Assembly (NCBI RefSeq): GCF_947493425.1
Contig: NZ_CANLRP010000012.1
Span: 26,570 to 90,569 of the forward strand
Source of the DNA: an uncultured Microscilla sp.
GTDB taxonomy: Bacteria; Bacteroidota; Bacteroidia; Cytophagales; Microscillaceae
Length of the DNA: 64,000 nucleotides
Reading direction: 5' to 3'
Every line of letters starts with the position of its first letter. Position 1 is the stretch's first letter. Positions 25,812-34,734 of this stretch are shown piece after piece. The position numbers were made by a program, and so were the translations under genes. The notes under the pieces are model-generated. The model searched no databases. It worked only from the letters and a program-made list of their open reading frames with translations, and had not been told where the DNA came from.

Positions 25812-28694
25812 TTACTGGTGGAGTCCACTTTGCATTTTTTGCTTGCGTTGCCATTGTTTCCAGCCAAAAAACACTCCCAATATACCCAATAGCCACCATA
25901 GTTCAGGCTCCGACATTGCCTGTAGCTCTTCACCAGCATCAAGCAGATGATTACCCTTCAGAATTTGCTCTTGTTTAGCCTTAAGAGCTGCCTTTTGAGC
26001 TTCATTTTCCACTGCAATAAACGAAGTAACCGGAGTCATCAGATGCGCTTGAAAACTTCCCTTAATGATGTTATTTCTATGAACGAATGCCTTATACTGT
26101 GGACGATCGTTGGGGTATAGCAGGTAATATTGCCAAAAACTCCATAACTCAGCTCCATTGTTCCAGGCATTTTTGCTTATTTGGGGTACACCCTTTACTT
26201 TTTTTTGCAAGGCATAAAAAGAGGCCTGGTCATTGTCAGCTACCAAAAGCTTTCCCGCTAGGGTGTTAATTTCCCGCATCTTTTTGTTCGCTGGTATGGC
26301 AACGTTGGCTTTTACCTTCTTTAAGGGAGCGTGTAGCAGTGAATAACTGCTCAGGGTGTGGTCTGGTTTGAGCGCATAAAAATATTGACTTCCCTGCAAC
26401 TGGTTGGTAAAATCAGCCATTGCGTGCTCAAATATGGCTTTATCGAGATGGTCAGATACCACTACTACTACTGGATAAGTGTCTTTGGGCGCGGGCTGTA
26501 CAAACAAACGCTTGAACATGCTCTCTATAAAAAAGCCCCCTTGTGCTGGAAAATTACGCAATTGTTGTTCCCACTTACTTTGCTTGTTCAGCGCAACACT
26601 TTTGTAAGCAAAGTTACCAAAAGTGATTTTTGCCCCTTTTTTATACTGCGGATGTTTTTTGAGGTATTCCCGAATACGTTGCACATACATGGCCTTTTTA
26701 TTGGCAGCTTGGTGGCTCAAATCTACCACAAAGTGCAAGTAAGGCTTTAGTACCTTTGCAGGAGCTTGTTGTTTGGTTAGTGCCGAAATGTAAACGCCTT
26801 GGTGAGTAGATATTGCCTGGGTAAGTTTTTTTTGTTGGCTGCTATCTCCCAGCGTAAGGGTATGTTTGCCAATGGTTAATTGTACTGGTTCTTTATGAAC
26901 AAACTCGATCCCGGTTTTGCGGGTTTGCTCAGGAGCAAAAGGAAAAACCTTAAAGCTCACTTGGTTGCCCTCAGTATAATGCAATAGCCCAGGGTCACGT
27001 CTACGACTCACAATATTGTTGTATACCCACATTGCCGCCTTTTTTTCGGCAAGTATTCCATATTCTTTGCGCCCTTCCATCATCAGGTAATAGTTGCTGA
27101 TCCAGGTACCCGCAGGCAGGGTAAACTTTGTTCTATACTCTTGTTGACGCTTGGTGGCGTTTTGAATATCTAAATGTACCCAAGTGCGCCAATATTGATG
27201 CGTAGCATCAAAGCTTGACTTTACCTGTACCGAATCTATGGTTACTTGGTCGCTATGTGAAGGACCCACTACAAAACGGCGACTACGTGTAGGGTAACTT
27301 TGTTTGACATTGTTACCCAAAAATATTTTATGCAGCGCACGTATTTTTTTATTGCTCAGCGTGAGGTTGTCCAGCACTATGTATTTATAAAAAGTGCTCA
27401 AATAAGGCTTTTGTTTGGCATCGAAGCCAAAACCAAAACCATTTTGACTAGTCCTCCCCTTGTTTTTGTACACACTTTCCAATACCCGTTTTATTCTGTT
27501 TGGGTTGATATTCGTCAGTTGGTGGGCGCTTTCGCTAATATTGGGAGCATACACCAGTGCCAGTGCTTCGTGCAACTGTTTCCTGTCTTGGCGATAGCTT
27601 TGGGTTACCCACAAGGGTAATACTGTCAGCCCACCGAGCAAACAAACAATCACTATAGCAGGAGAAAACCTTGCCGATAGGTGAATAAAACTCAAGCGAA
27701 GTGTATTGGCCTGAAGAATGGTGATGAGCACTGGAGTAAGCATTAAAAAACCAGCCCCTATAATAATGATGGCGATGATAGAAAAAGGCAACAAAGGCAA
27801 AAACACCCAAAAGAAATAGAGGATATAGCTAAAAGTAATGCTACGGGCAGTAAATAATGCCAGGCGAATGACATCATTACCAATCTTTTTTTCCGGGATT
27901 AACATCAGCAAGCCATTGGCCATCGCCAATCCATAAAAAACGGGTTCCGCAAAATTTCCAAATATCATTCCCAGGTCTTGGTTAAGGTACAAACCTGCCA
28001 CCGGAAAGATGACAAACACCGGTATTTGCCAAAGCAGTTGATATTGACCACTTAAGAAGCTTCTTCGGGTAATACTTACGCTATAAATCCCCCTAATCAA
28101 AAAGAAAAAGAACACCACAGTGCTACAGGCAAAAATCAATAGCGTGATATGCTGAAACAAAGGTTTGTTGATGCCCCCTTGGTTAATAGCAGGCAAAACA
28201 ATGGTAAATAGCAAGTACCAACTGACCGGAATAGCCACGACCAACCCAAAGTTCCACCAGTTGGGATGTTGGGTATTGCCGGGTGTAAAAAACACCACTA
28301 GCCTAAGCACACTATGAAAAATGGCGGGCATCAGAAAAGTCAGGACATACAGTGGTAAATCACTGGTGCTCAACATCCAGCCGGGTACATTGTCTGGAAT
28401 AATTTTGTGTTGATCGGTTAAAAAGAAATAAAGGATAGGCACATAAAAGCTCAACGCAATGAAGCTAAAGTACGCGTTGATATTTTTTTTGCGAATGGTT
28501 GCCCAAATACTGTATAAGGTAGCCAATGCCCAAGTACTACCCAAGATTAGCCCGTAGGCTTTCCAGTAATACAGGTTTTGGGGTGAAAGTAAGCTCTTGA
28601 TGATATTAAAACTGCTGCTATACAACCCAAACAGAATCAGCTGGGGTAGGGTAACAGTAAGTAAAATCCAGTAAGGTTTGATAAGGTTTTTCAT
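25812..28694 (-). CDS. XrtN system VIT domain protein
   Basis: 960 residues. The N-terminal 370 or so residues hold about ten membrane helices. A long extracytoplasmic part follows, with a VIT (vault protein inter-alpha-trypsin) domain around residues 490-650 (MEGRKEYGILAEKKAAMWVY, FAPEQTRKTGIEFVHKEPV) and a vWA-like remainder (LHFVVDLSHQAANK, VVVVVSDHLD). The C terminus is striking: P930-E931-L-W-W, a hydrophobic helix (LLGILGVFFGW) and a basic tail (KQWQRKQK), the plan of a PEP-CTERM sorting signal. The gene ATGA-overlaps the exosortase gene upstream, as in known XrtN loci. Probably the substrate or partner of XrtN. Confidence 0.85.
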   Translation of the reverse strand: MKNLIKPYWILLTVTLPQLILFGLYSSSFNIIKSLLSPQNLYYWKAYGLILGSTWALATLYSIWATIRKKNINAYFSFIALSFYVPILYFFLTDQHKIIPDNVPGWMLSTSDLPLYVLTFLMPAIFHSVLRLVVFFTPGNTQHPNWWNFGLVVAIPVSWYLLFTIVLPAINQGGINKPLFQHITLLIFACSTVVFFFFLIRGIYSVSITRRSFLSGQYQLLWQIPVFVIFPVAGLYLNQDLGMIFGNFAEPVFYGLAMANGLLMLIPEKKIGNDVIRLALFTARSITFSYILYFFWVFLPLLPFSIIAIIIIGAGFLMLTPVLITILQANTLRLSFIHLSARFSPAIVIVCLLGGLTVLPLWVTQSYRQDRKQLHEALALVYAPNISESAHQLTNINPNRIKRVLESVYKNKGRTSQNGFGFGFDAKQKPYLSTFYKYIVLDNLTLSNKKIRALHKIFLGNNVKQSYPTRSRRFVVGPSHSDQVTIDSVQVKSSFDATHQYWRTWVHLDIQNATKRQQEYRTKFTLPAGTWISNYYLMMEGRKEYGILAEKKAAMWVYNNIVSRRRDPGLLHYTEGNQVSFKVFPFAPEQTRKTGIEFVHKEPVQLTIGKHTLTLGDSSQQKKLTQAISTHQGVYISALTKQQAPAKVLKPYLHFVVDLSHQAANKKAMYVQRIREYLKKHPQYKKGAKITFGNFAYKSVALNKQSKWEQQLRNFPAQGGFFIESMFKRLFVQPAPKDTYPVVVVVSDHLDKAIFEHAMADFTNQLQGSQYFYALKPDHTLSSYSLLHAPLKKVKANVAIPANKKMREINTLAGKLLVADNDQASFYALQKKVKGVPQISKNAWNNGAELWSFWQYYLLYPNDRPQYKAFVHRNNIIKGSFQAHLMTPVTSFIAVENEAQKAALKAKQEQILKGNHLLDAGEELQAMSEPELWWLLGILGVFFGWKQWQRKQKMQSGLHQ

Positions 28695-29251
28695 AGAGTA
28701 ACATTGTTTGGTAAGCCAGAAGATGTAAGCGATTGTCTGTTTTTATAAATTGTAAAGCAATAGTGCAACAAGAGGTAATATATCAGCAAAAATGCCAGGT
28801 ATACTATAGCACCCTCTATAGCATGCAAGCGGTTAGCCGGAAGTATGGCAGTGTAGGCGTCTTTCAATAACAAAGCATTGACAATGCGAAAGGCATTGAC
28901 TGCCACAGTAAGCAGGTAAGCAATGACCAAAAACACTGGCAGCGAAAGCCATTGCCAGTGGCTGCCCTTTATTTTTGGCGTAAACCCAAAAACCGAAGTG
29001 CAAAACGCAATAATGAGAAAGTTAACCCCCGCACAACTCTTGGCAATGACAAACTGATGTGCCTGATTGATGTAACCCTGGCTGGCATCATAGCTAAACT
29101 CTAGACCTGTGAAGCTGTGAACGGCCACTTTAGTGGGGGCAAGTATCCAGTATAAATCAGTAACTTCGGCAGTTTGGTAAAACTTTTTGAGCGTAAATGC
29201 CACTAGCCCCATCACTCCAAGTATAAGCCCATTTTTGATTTTCTTGCCCAT
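28691..29251 (-). CDS. xrtN: Exosortase N
   Basis: 186 residues from ATG 29251 (an in-frame start at 29314 adds an unlikely hydrophobic run). Six or so membrane helices carry the exosortase catalytic triad: C73 in AKSCAGVNFL, R122 in VNAFRIVNA and H143 in RLHAIEGAIVY. Exosortases are membrane transpeptidase-like enzymes that cut C-terminal sorting tails at the cell envelope. It overlaps the VIT protein gene by four bases. The window shows no EPS cluster and no other PEP-CTERM protein, consistent with XrtN being a dedicated one-target system. Confidence 0.88.
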   Translation of the reverse strand: MGKKIKNGLILGVMGLVAFTLKKFYQTAEVTDLYWILAPTKVAVHSFTGLEFSYDASQGYINQAHQFVIAKSCAGVNFLIIAFCTSVFGFTPKIKGSHWQWLSLPVFLVIAYLLTVAVNAFRIVNALLLKDAYTAILPANRLHAIEGAIVYLAFLLIYYLLLHYCFTIYKNRQSLTSSGLPNNVTL

Positions 29252-29452
29252 TTTATAAAGTACTTTGAAATGCAAAGTAAATAGATATGCCTGAATAACG
29301 CAACTAAAGCCCAAAAAGTTGTGAAATTAAATGACTTGAGTGGAAATAATCAGAGAGAGGCGAAACCAATTATTGAGTGGTAGTTTGGTAACTGGTTGAA
29401 GTATACAACATTGCCTAAAGTTGGGCAACTAAAGAGTAGTATAGTACTTATT

Positions 29453-29854
29453 TTATTCTTTGACAAACACACGATCTTTGCCCAAAAACTCAGGCGATTG
29501 TATCGAAAGCACCTGTAAAGGTTTTCGAGAAGTTACTGTGACAGCGTGTACACTGCCTTCGGGTATGGCTATCCAATCGCCTTTTTTAACTTCAAAGGTT
29601 TTATTATTCAACTGCATCGTAGCTTTTCCGGCAAGAATGTACACCTGCTCGGTGTGTTTTAGGTGTTTATGGGCTTTTACGCCTTTTTTTATCCAAATAA
29701 CAAAGCTTGAGGTATGTTTATTGGAATAAATTTTTTGCACCTTTACATTTTCATAAGCTCCTGTGGGCTTAAGTTTGGCAAGCTGCACCAGGTTTTGGCT
29801 ATAGCCCAATTGGGCAAAGCAAAGGGTTGTAAATAAGAGTAACTTTAGCTTCAT
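29453..29854 (-). CDS. Exported cupin-domain protein
   Basis: 133 residues with a signal peptide (LLLFTTLCFAQLGYS). The conserved cupin barrel is visible: G-V-K-A-H-K-H-L-K-H-T-E-Q-V-Y-I-L-A-G-K-A-T at motif 1 (metal-binding His, His, Glu) and K-K-G-D-W-I-A-I-P-E-G-S-V-H at motif 2. A periplasmic single-domain cupin, likely metal-dependent; the substrate cannot be told. It follows the 29879-30274 gene by 24 bases on the same strand and is 201 bases before xrtN. Confidence 0.85.
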   Translation of the reverse strand: MKLKLLLFTTLCFAQLGYSQNLVQLAKLKPTGAYENVKVQKIYSNKHTSSFVIWIKKGVKAHKHLKHTEQVYILAGKATMQLNNKTFEVKKGDWIAIPEGSVHAVTVTSRKPLQVLSIQSPEFLGKDRVFVKE

Positions 29855-29878
29855 TAAGATGATTTGTCGTGTATTATT

Positions 29879-30274
29879 TTATTGAGCTTGGCCTCCGCTT
29901 TGGTGTTCAGATGTTCCTCCATGCTTCCGGGAGCCTTGTGCAGGACTACACGCTGTGGCACAACTTGCTATTGCCTTAGTAGTATTTAGAGTCCAATTGG
30001 TTTGTATCTTGTCATTACCAACAGTGGCTTGGTCTACTATTTGGGTAATTAATGTACGCTCTGTGATAGAGTTGGTCTCTAAACGCGTGGTACCTTCAGG
30101 TAGTTTTTCATTGTCAAGCAAAGTGACACCAAAGCGGTTGAGTGCGCGGTGTTTTTCGAGTATTTGTTTGATTTCGACAAAACAGGCTTCGTCTTCAGTG
30201 GTCAGTAGTTGGTTAGGTGCAAGCTCTGAGGCAATGCCGTATTCAAAATTGAGAGTAGTAGTATTTATCTCCAT
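29879..30274 (-). CDS. Uncharacterised protein with Cys/His/Gly-rich tail
   Basis: 131 residues, no signal peptide. The N-terminal 100 residues are a charged alpha/beta region (FVEIKQILEKHRALNRFGV-TLL, TNSITERTLITQIVDQA). The tail reads A-S-C-A-T-A-C-S-P followed by Gly, His and Gln residues. I do not recognise a named family; the KHxALNRFGVTLL segment recalls small uncharacterised Bacteroidota proteins with terminal Cys. A modified-peptide precursor is a thought only: no modification enzyme is adjacent. Probably co-transcribed with the cupin gene; divergent from the TPR-CHAT gene with 109 bases between starts. Confidence 0.55.
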   Translation of the reverse strand: MEINTTTLNFEYGIASELAPNQLLTTEDEACFVEIKQILEKHRALNRFGVTLLDNEKLPEGTTRLETNSITERTLITQIVDQATVGNDKIQTNWTLNTTKAIASCATACSPAQGSRKHGGTSEHQSGGQAQ

Positions 30275-30383
30275 ATTTTCAAGTGTTTATATTGACAATA
30301 TAAGGCTATTAATAAAATTAGAAGGATAATCTCTGAAAAGCAAGTTTTATCATTGATACAGAACAGAAAATTCATAAATCAAG

Positions 30384-33188
30384 ATGTGTGAATCTACGAA
30401 TTTAAAAGTATTGAATAAAATATGTGTTATATCGCTGATACTATGCTTTATTATTGTAGGAAACGCCTTTCCACAAGTCAAACAGTGGGGCATAATTCAG
30501 GAGGTAAATAGACAAGAGTTAGTCTATTATAATGCAAAACATACTCAGTTTGCCAAACAGAAAATGTTAGACAGTGCGCTTCATTACTTGGTCAAAGGCA
30601 ATGAGCATGTAAAAGCTTTAAACGATTATGTCTCTTATTTTGACAACTTATATTTGCTAGGTTTTTATGCGCAACAAACCTATCAATATAATTATGGGCT
30701 GGAGTTATTACTTGAGGGGTTAAGGTATTACCCCATTTGTTTGGTTTCTATTCCTGACTCATTGCAAAAGTCGGTTTTAAACAAGGTGGCTACAATATTT
30801 TCAAGAGTAGCTATATTATATGCGGCGAAAAAAGCTGTTTATACTGCGTTGGATTATCGTATCAAGTATCTAAACTTACGCAAAGAAATTTTTGGGTTTA
30901 CCCACGTTCAAACTGCCCATGCCTACAATGCATTAGGAATCTCATATCAGCAAGTTAAAAACTATGATAAAGCTCTTAATTGTTATAAAAAAGCTTTGAA
31001 CATATATGCACAGCTTCCGGGTCGCTTTTCAAGGTTTAAAAGGTACCCTTTGGGTAATTTAGGAAACCTCTATCAAAGAAAAAAAGAATATGACCTTGCC
31101 CTAAAGTATTTGCAAAAAGCATTGAAAAAGTCAGTTGAAGAAGCAGGGGTCAGTTCTACCTTGGTTGCTGTAAGTTATATGAATATAGGTGATACATATA
31201 GTGAAATGGGATTGTATGACCTCGCCTTAGAAAATTATAATAAAGCCTTAAAGCTACGTATAAGTCGGCTGGGTAAAAAACATCCTTTTGTTGCGGGACT
31301 ATATAATAAATTGGGGGAGCTGTATCATAAGCAAAAAAAATATGGTAAAGCACTCAAGTTTTATCAAAAGGCATTGGTATCTAACCATCATGCATTCAAT
31401 GATACAGCCAATGTATATGCTTTGCCAACGAGCAGTGATCAAGTATATAGTAATAGTACTTTATTAACAAGCTTCACTGAAAAGTCGGTTACGCTAGAAA
31501 AAGTTTCTCGCAGCAAAAATAACCTAGAACAAGCCTATAAAACCTATGAACTAGCTGATCAATTAGCCGATAAAATGAGCGAAAATCTTTCCCGCAAGAG
31601 TGATGGTTTACGCCTTACCTCTAAAGTTGCCTCCTTGTACGACAATGCTCTGCAACTATGCTGGAAACTAAGCCAGTATGACGCTACTCAACAAGTAGGC
31701 AACCCAAAAGAGAATAAAAGCCAAACAGGTAATGGGACTGCCACTGGCAACAAATACAACCCTTACCTCAAGAAAGCCTTCTACTTTGCCGAAAAGGGTA
31801 AGTCGAGCGTATTGCGTAAGTTGGCTACCGATGCCTCAGCCCGCATCAAGAGCAATATTCCCGAAGCAGTGCTCAACCAGGAGCGTAAGTTGAATGGGTC
31901 TATTTTGTATTATCAACGCCAGTTGAACCGTTTTCAAGTAAAAAAAGCACTCAACAAAAAAGACAGTGTGCAAAAACAATCGTTTGAAAACCGCATATTT
32001 GACTTAAGGCGAAAGTATGACGATTTGTTGCGAGGGCTTGAGCAACGCTACCCTGACTATTACGACCTTAAACACAATACTTATATAGCTACTGTAGCCG
32101 ATGTACAGAAACGTTTAGACGAAAAAACGGCACTGATAGAGTATGTGCTTACCGACAAACAATTGTATAGTTTTGTCATTACCAAAGATGGTTTTTGGGT
32201 GAAGCAGCAGGCAGCCAACCGTAAAAAGACCGAAGCAGAAATAAAAAAATGGTTTTACAACATTAAAGGAGGCTCGGATGACAATTACCTGGAGCGGGGG
32301 CATCGTTTTTTTAAACAATTTATTCAACCCATCGAAAAGCATATCTCTTCTAAAAAACATTTATTGATTGTGCCAGATGGCTTGTTGAGTAATTTGCCCT
32401 TTGAGGCATTTATTACCAAGCCCCACCCACCCAATGGCAAACAACACCAATACCCTTACCTGATCCGAAGGTGGGGGGTTACCTTGTATCCATCGGCAAG
32501 CCTTGCCTTGCTAAAACAGCAAAGGCGTAAAGCAACTCACACCCAGGAATTTATGGGTTTTGCGCCGGTTTTTCAGACCAAATACGCAACAAGCGGCATT
32601 TTTAGACGCAACCTGAGCGCTTTGCCCTATACCAAAACCGAAGTGGAAAACATCCATCGGTTGTTTACAAGCTTAAAAAGAACCAGCAAAATATATACAG
32701 GCGAGCAAGTGTCGGAACGAATGATCAAAAACCTGACAGGATATTACCGTTTTGTGCACTTTGCCACCCACGGAATGCTGGACGATGACACCCCCATTCT
32801 GGCTTTTTATCCTGACAAGGTCATTGACTCAGCCCAGGCAAACGATGGTGAATTGTCGCTGGAAGAAATATTTAACCTTAAGTTCAAAGCTGACATGGTA
32901 GTCTTGAGCAGTTGCCAGGGAGGAGCCGGGCGCAATGTAAAAGGTGAGGGAATACTGGCCATCACCAGAGGATTTGTATACCTGGGGGTGCCTCATATTA
33001 TTTATACCCTATGGTCGGTAAACGACAAGGATGCAGCTGAATTGATGATTCGCTTTTACAAGCTGCTCAATCAAAGCAAAACCTATCGTGAAGCATTGCG
33101 GCTTGCCAAGTTGTCGATGTTGCAAGACCCCAAAACAGCCTGGCCTAAATGGTGGGCAGGTTTTACCATGATGAGCAAGATGAAATAG
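30384..33188 (+). CDS. TPR-CHAT protein, putative caspase-like protease (copy 1)
   Basis: 934 residues. Signal or anchor segment (ICVISLILCFIIVGNAFP), TPR units from about residue 160 to 330 (AYNALGISYQQVKNYDKALN, LGNLYQRKKEYDLALKYLQK, YNKLGELYHKQKKYGKALKF), a linker rich in Lys and Asn, a helical region and a C-terminal CHAT domain (about 640-934). The caspase-like dyad is intact: H796 in HFATHGML and C844 in LSSCQGGAG, followed by GILAITRGFVYLGVPHIIYTLW. CHAT domains are clan CD cysteine proteases, known active in cell-death, Craspase (Csx29) and bacterial gasdermin systems. Here the protein is predicted to be exported. Convergent with the SpoIIE gene, ten bases apart. Confidence 0.88.
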   Translation: MCESTNLKVLNKICVISLILCFIIVGNAFPQVKQWGIIQEVNRQELVYYNAKHTQFAKQKMLDSALHYLVKGNEHVKALNDYVSYFDNLYLLGFYAQQTYQYNYGLELLLEGLRYYPICLVSIPDSLQKSVLNKVATIFSRVAILYAAKKAVYTALDYRIKYLNLRKEIFGFTHVQTAHAYNALGISYQQVKNYDKALNCYKKALNIYAQLPGRFSRFKRYPLGNLGNLYQRKKEYDLALKYLQKALKKSVEEAGVSSTLVAVSYMNIGDTYSEMGLYDLALENYNKALKLRISRLGKKHPFVAGLYNKLGELYHKQKKYGKALKFYQKALVSNHHAFNDTANVYALPTSSDQVYSNSTLLTSFTEKSVTLEKVSRSKNNLEQAYKTYELADQLADKMSENLSRKSDGLRLTSKVASLYDNALQLCWKLSQYDATQQVGNPKENKSQTGNGTATGNKYNPYLKKAFYFAEKGKSSVLRKLATDASARIKSNIPEAVLNQERKLNGSILYYQRQLNRFQVKKALNKKDSVQKQSFENRIFDLRRKYDDLLRGLEQRYPDYYDLKHNTYIATVADVQKRLDEKTALIEYVLTDKQLYSFVITKDGFWVKQQAANRKKTEAEIKKWFYNIKGGSDDNYLERGHRFFKQFIQPIEKHISSKKHLLIVPDGLLSNLPFEAFITKPHPPNGKQHQYPYLIRRWGVTLYPSASLALLKQQRRKATHTQEFMGFAPVFQTKYATSGIFRRNLSALPYTKTEVENIHRLFTSLKRTSKIYTGEQVSERMIKNLTGYYRFVHFATHGMLDDDTPILAFYPDKVIDSAQANDGELSLEEIFNLKFKADMVVLSSCQGGAGRNVKGEGILAITRGFVYLGVPHIIYTLWSVNDKDAAELMIRFYKLLNQSKTYREALRLAKLSMLQDPKTAWPKWWAGFTMMSKMK

Positions 33189-33198
33189 GCTGGCTTGA

Positions 33199-34341
33199 TT
33201 AGACCCTAATGCCCACAATGGTAATGTCGTCGCGTTGTTCGGTGCCTTTTTGGTGTTTTTGGAGCATTTTTTCAAAATACTGCTTTTGTTTATACAACGG
33301 AAGTGTTTGTATTTGAGCCATCAGTTTTACCAGCTTAGTAGTGCCAAAATGTCTGCGTCGTGGGTTGGCAGCATCAGTATAGCCATCGGTAGTAAGGTAA
33401 AGCATTTCTCCTTTGGGCAAGTGTATTTCGTGGTTGGTAAACGGGTACTTGCTACGCTTGAGCCACCCTCCCAAAGAGCGGCGGTTACCCTTTATTTTCA
33501 ATACCTGACCCACTTGGCTGTAATAAAGGGTAGACTTGGCTCCGCAAAATACTACTTTGACCTTGTCGTTGGCTTGTTTGAGCCGGGTAGACCCCATAGG
33601 TGTTTCTACACAACACAAACTCAAGTCCATGCCATCTATGCTTTTAGACTTTTGTTGACGCAACGCTGTATAAATATCGGCATCCAGGGTTTCAAGAATC
33701 TCACTGGGTTCAAATATTTCTTTTTCACGCACAATCTGATTGAGCAAAGTGTGCCCTATGATACTCATAAAGGCTCCGGGTACACCGTGCCCCGTGCAGT
33801 CGACTGTAGCAATAAATGTTTTATTGCCTATTTGAGTAAACCAATAAAAGTCGCCTGATACCACATCTTTGGGCAAAAAAATGATAAAAGCGTCAGTAAA
33901 AGATTTCTTGATTTCGATGTAATTGGGAAGAATAGCTTGTTGAATACGCTTGGCATACATGATGCTGTCGGTGAGGCGGTTATTTTTTATTTTAAGTTCT
34001 TCAAACGTTTCTTCGAGCATTGTTTTTTGGTACTTTATTTCTTCTTGGCTTGCTTTCAGTTGGTTGTATGCTTTGATGAGCACCTGTTCATTTGCTTGCA
34101 TTTTCTGATTATTAAACTCTAGTGCTTGTTGTTGTTCATCCCGGTTTTTTTGAGCTACTTCAAGCGCCTTCAATCCCTTTAAATACGCTTTTTTTTGTTG
34201 GGTTAATTGCTCTTCCTGATGTTGCATTTGAGACTGAAGATGTGTTATTTCCTCCTTCTGTGTACAGATCGTATTTCGCTGAAGTACAGCAATCACAACC
34301 AAAAGTCCCGCAATGAGTACCAATACAATATTCAACAACAT
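33199..34341 (-). CDS. Membrane-anchored coiled-coil SpoIIE/PP2C phosphatase
   Basis: 380 residues from ATG 34341 (an in-frame TTG at 34374 adds little). One N-terminal membrane helix (LLNIVLVLIAGLLVVIAVL), a long coiled coil (about 30-145) and a SpoIIE-type PP2C domain: KDVVSGDFYWFTQIG, VDCTGHGVPGAFMSIIG, IDGMDLSLC and EQRDDITIVGI. It is the same output module as the three at 14.2-21.1 kb, without TPR units, so signals must reach it through the coil. It is the reverse-strand neighbour of the TPR-CHAT gene and lies upstream of, and divergent from, cas6. Confidence 0.88.
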   Translation of the reverse strand: MLLNIVLVLIAGLLVVIAVLQRNTICTQKEEITHLQSQMQHQEEQLTQQKKAYLKGLKALEVAQKNRDEQQQALEFNNQKMQANEQVLIKAYNQLKASQEEIKYQKTMLEETFEELKIKNNRLTDSIMYAKRIQQAILPNYIEIKKSFTDAFIIFLPKDVVSGDFYWFTQIGNKTFIATVDCTGHGVPGAFMSIIGHTLLNQIVREKEIFEPSEILETLDADIYTALRQQKSKSIDGMDLSLCCVETPMGSTRLKQANDKVKVVFCGAKSTLYYSQVGQVLKIKGNRRSLGGWLKRSKYPFTNHEIHLPKGEMLYLTTDGYTDAANPRRRHFGTTKLVKLMAQIQTLPLYKQKQYFEKMLQKHQKGTEQRDDITIVGIRV

Positions 34342-34734
34342 AAAGTGATCGTTTGCTCTTTTGTAGACATACAATAGGTATAGATAAATCTAACGAAATA
34401 GTCACACTTTTTAAAACAAATACCAGGAGTATTTCATTTTAGTTTTTGTTCATTCCTAAATCATCCTGATGACAAATTAAACATTTGTGTATGAAAAAGT
34501 TAAGGGTTGCCTGACCTGATACGAACACCGATTTTTTGATAAAAATACCCATAACCAAACACTACTAGTCAAGATAATGTAACACATCTCATAAAATCAT
34601 TTAAAAAAGTGATAAAAAAATTGTATTTTGCCATCAGTTAAATTCTTGGGTCAATAGGGGCTTTTATGTGTCAGCATAGTTATTATTCCTATATAGCCCA
34701 ACTTTAGCATCCTTTTTAATCAACCAAAATAGTT
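34342..34734. other. Intergenic region upstream of cas6
   Basis: 393 bases between divergent genes. A+T-rich, no tandem repeats, no CRISPR-like spaced palindromes; I searched by eye for repeats of 20 or more bases on both sides of cas6 and saw none. The cas6 start at 34735 lacks a Shine-Dalgarno sequence, as is normal here. Confidence 0.5.

Noticed and set aside
30384..33188. Csx29-like type III-E component
   Set aside because: The TPR-CHAT protein has a signal-like N terminus and no cas7-11 or other effector is present; TPR-CHAT proteins are common in Cytophagales.
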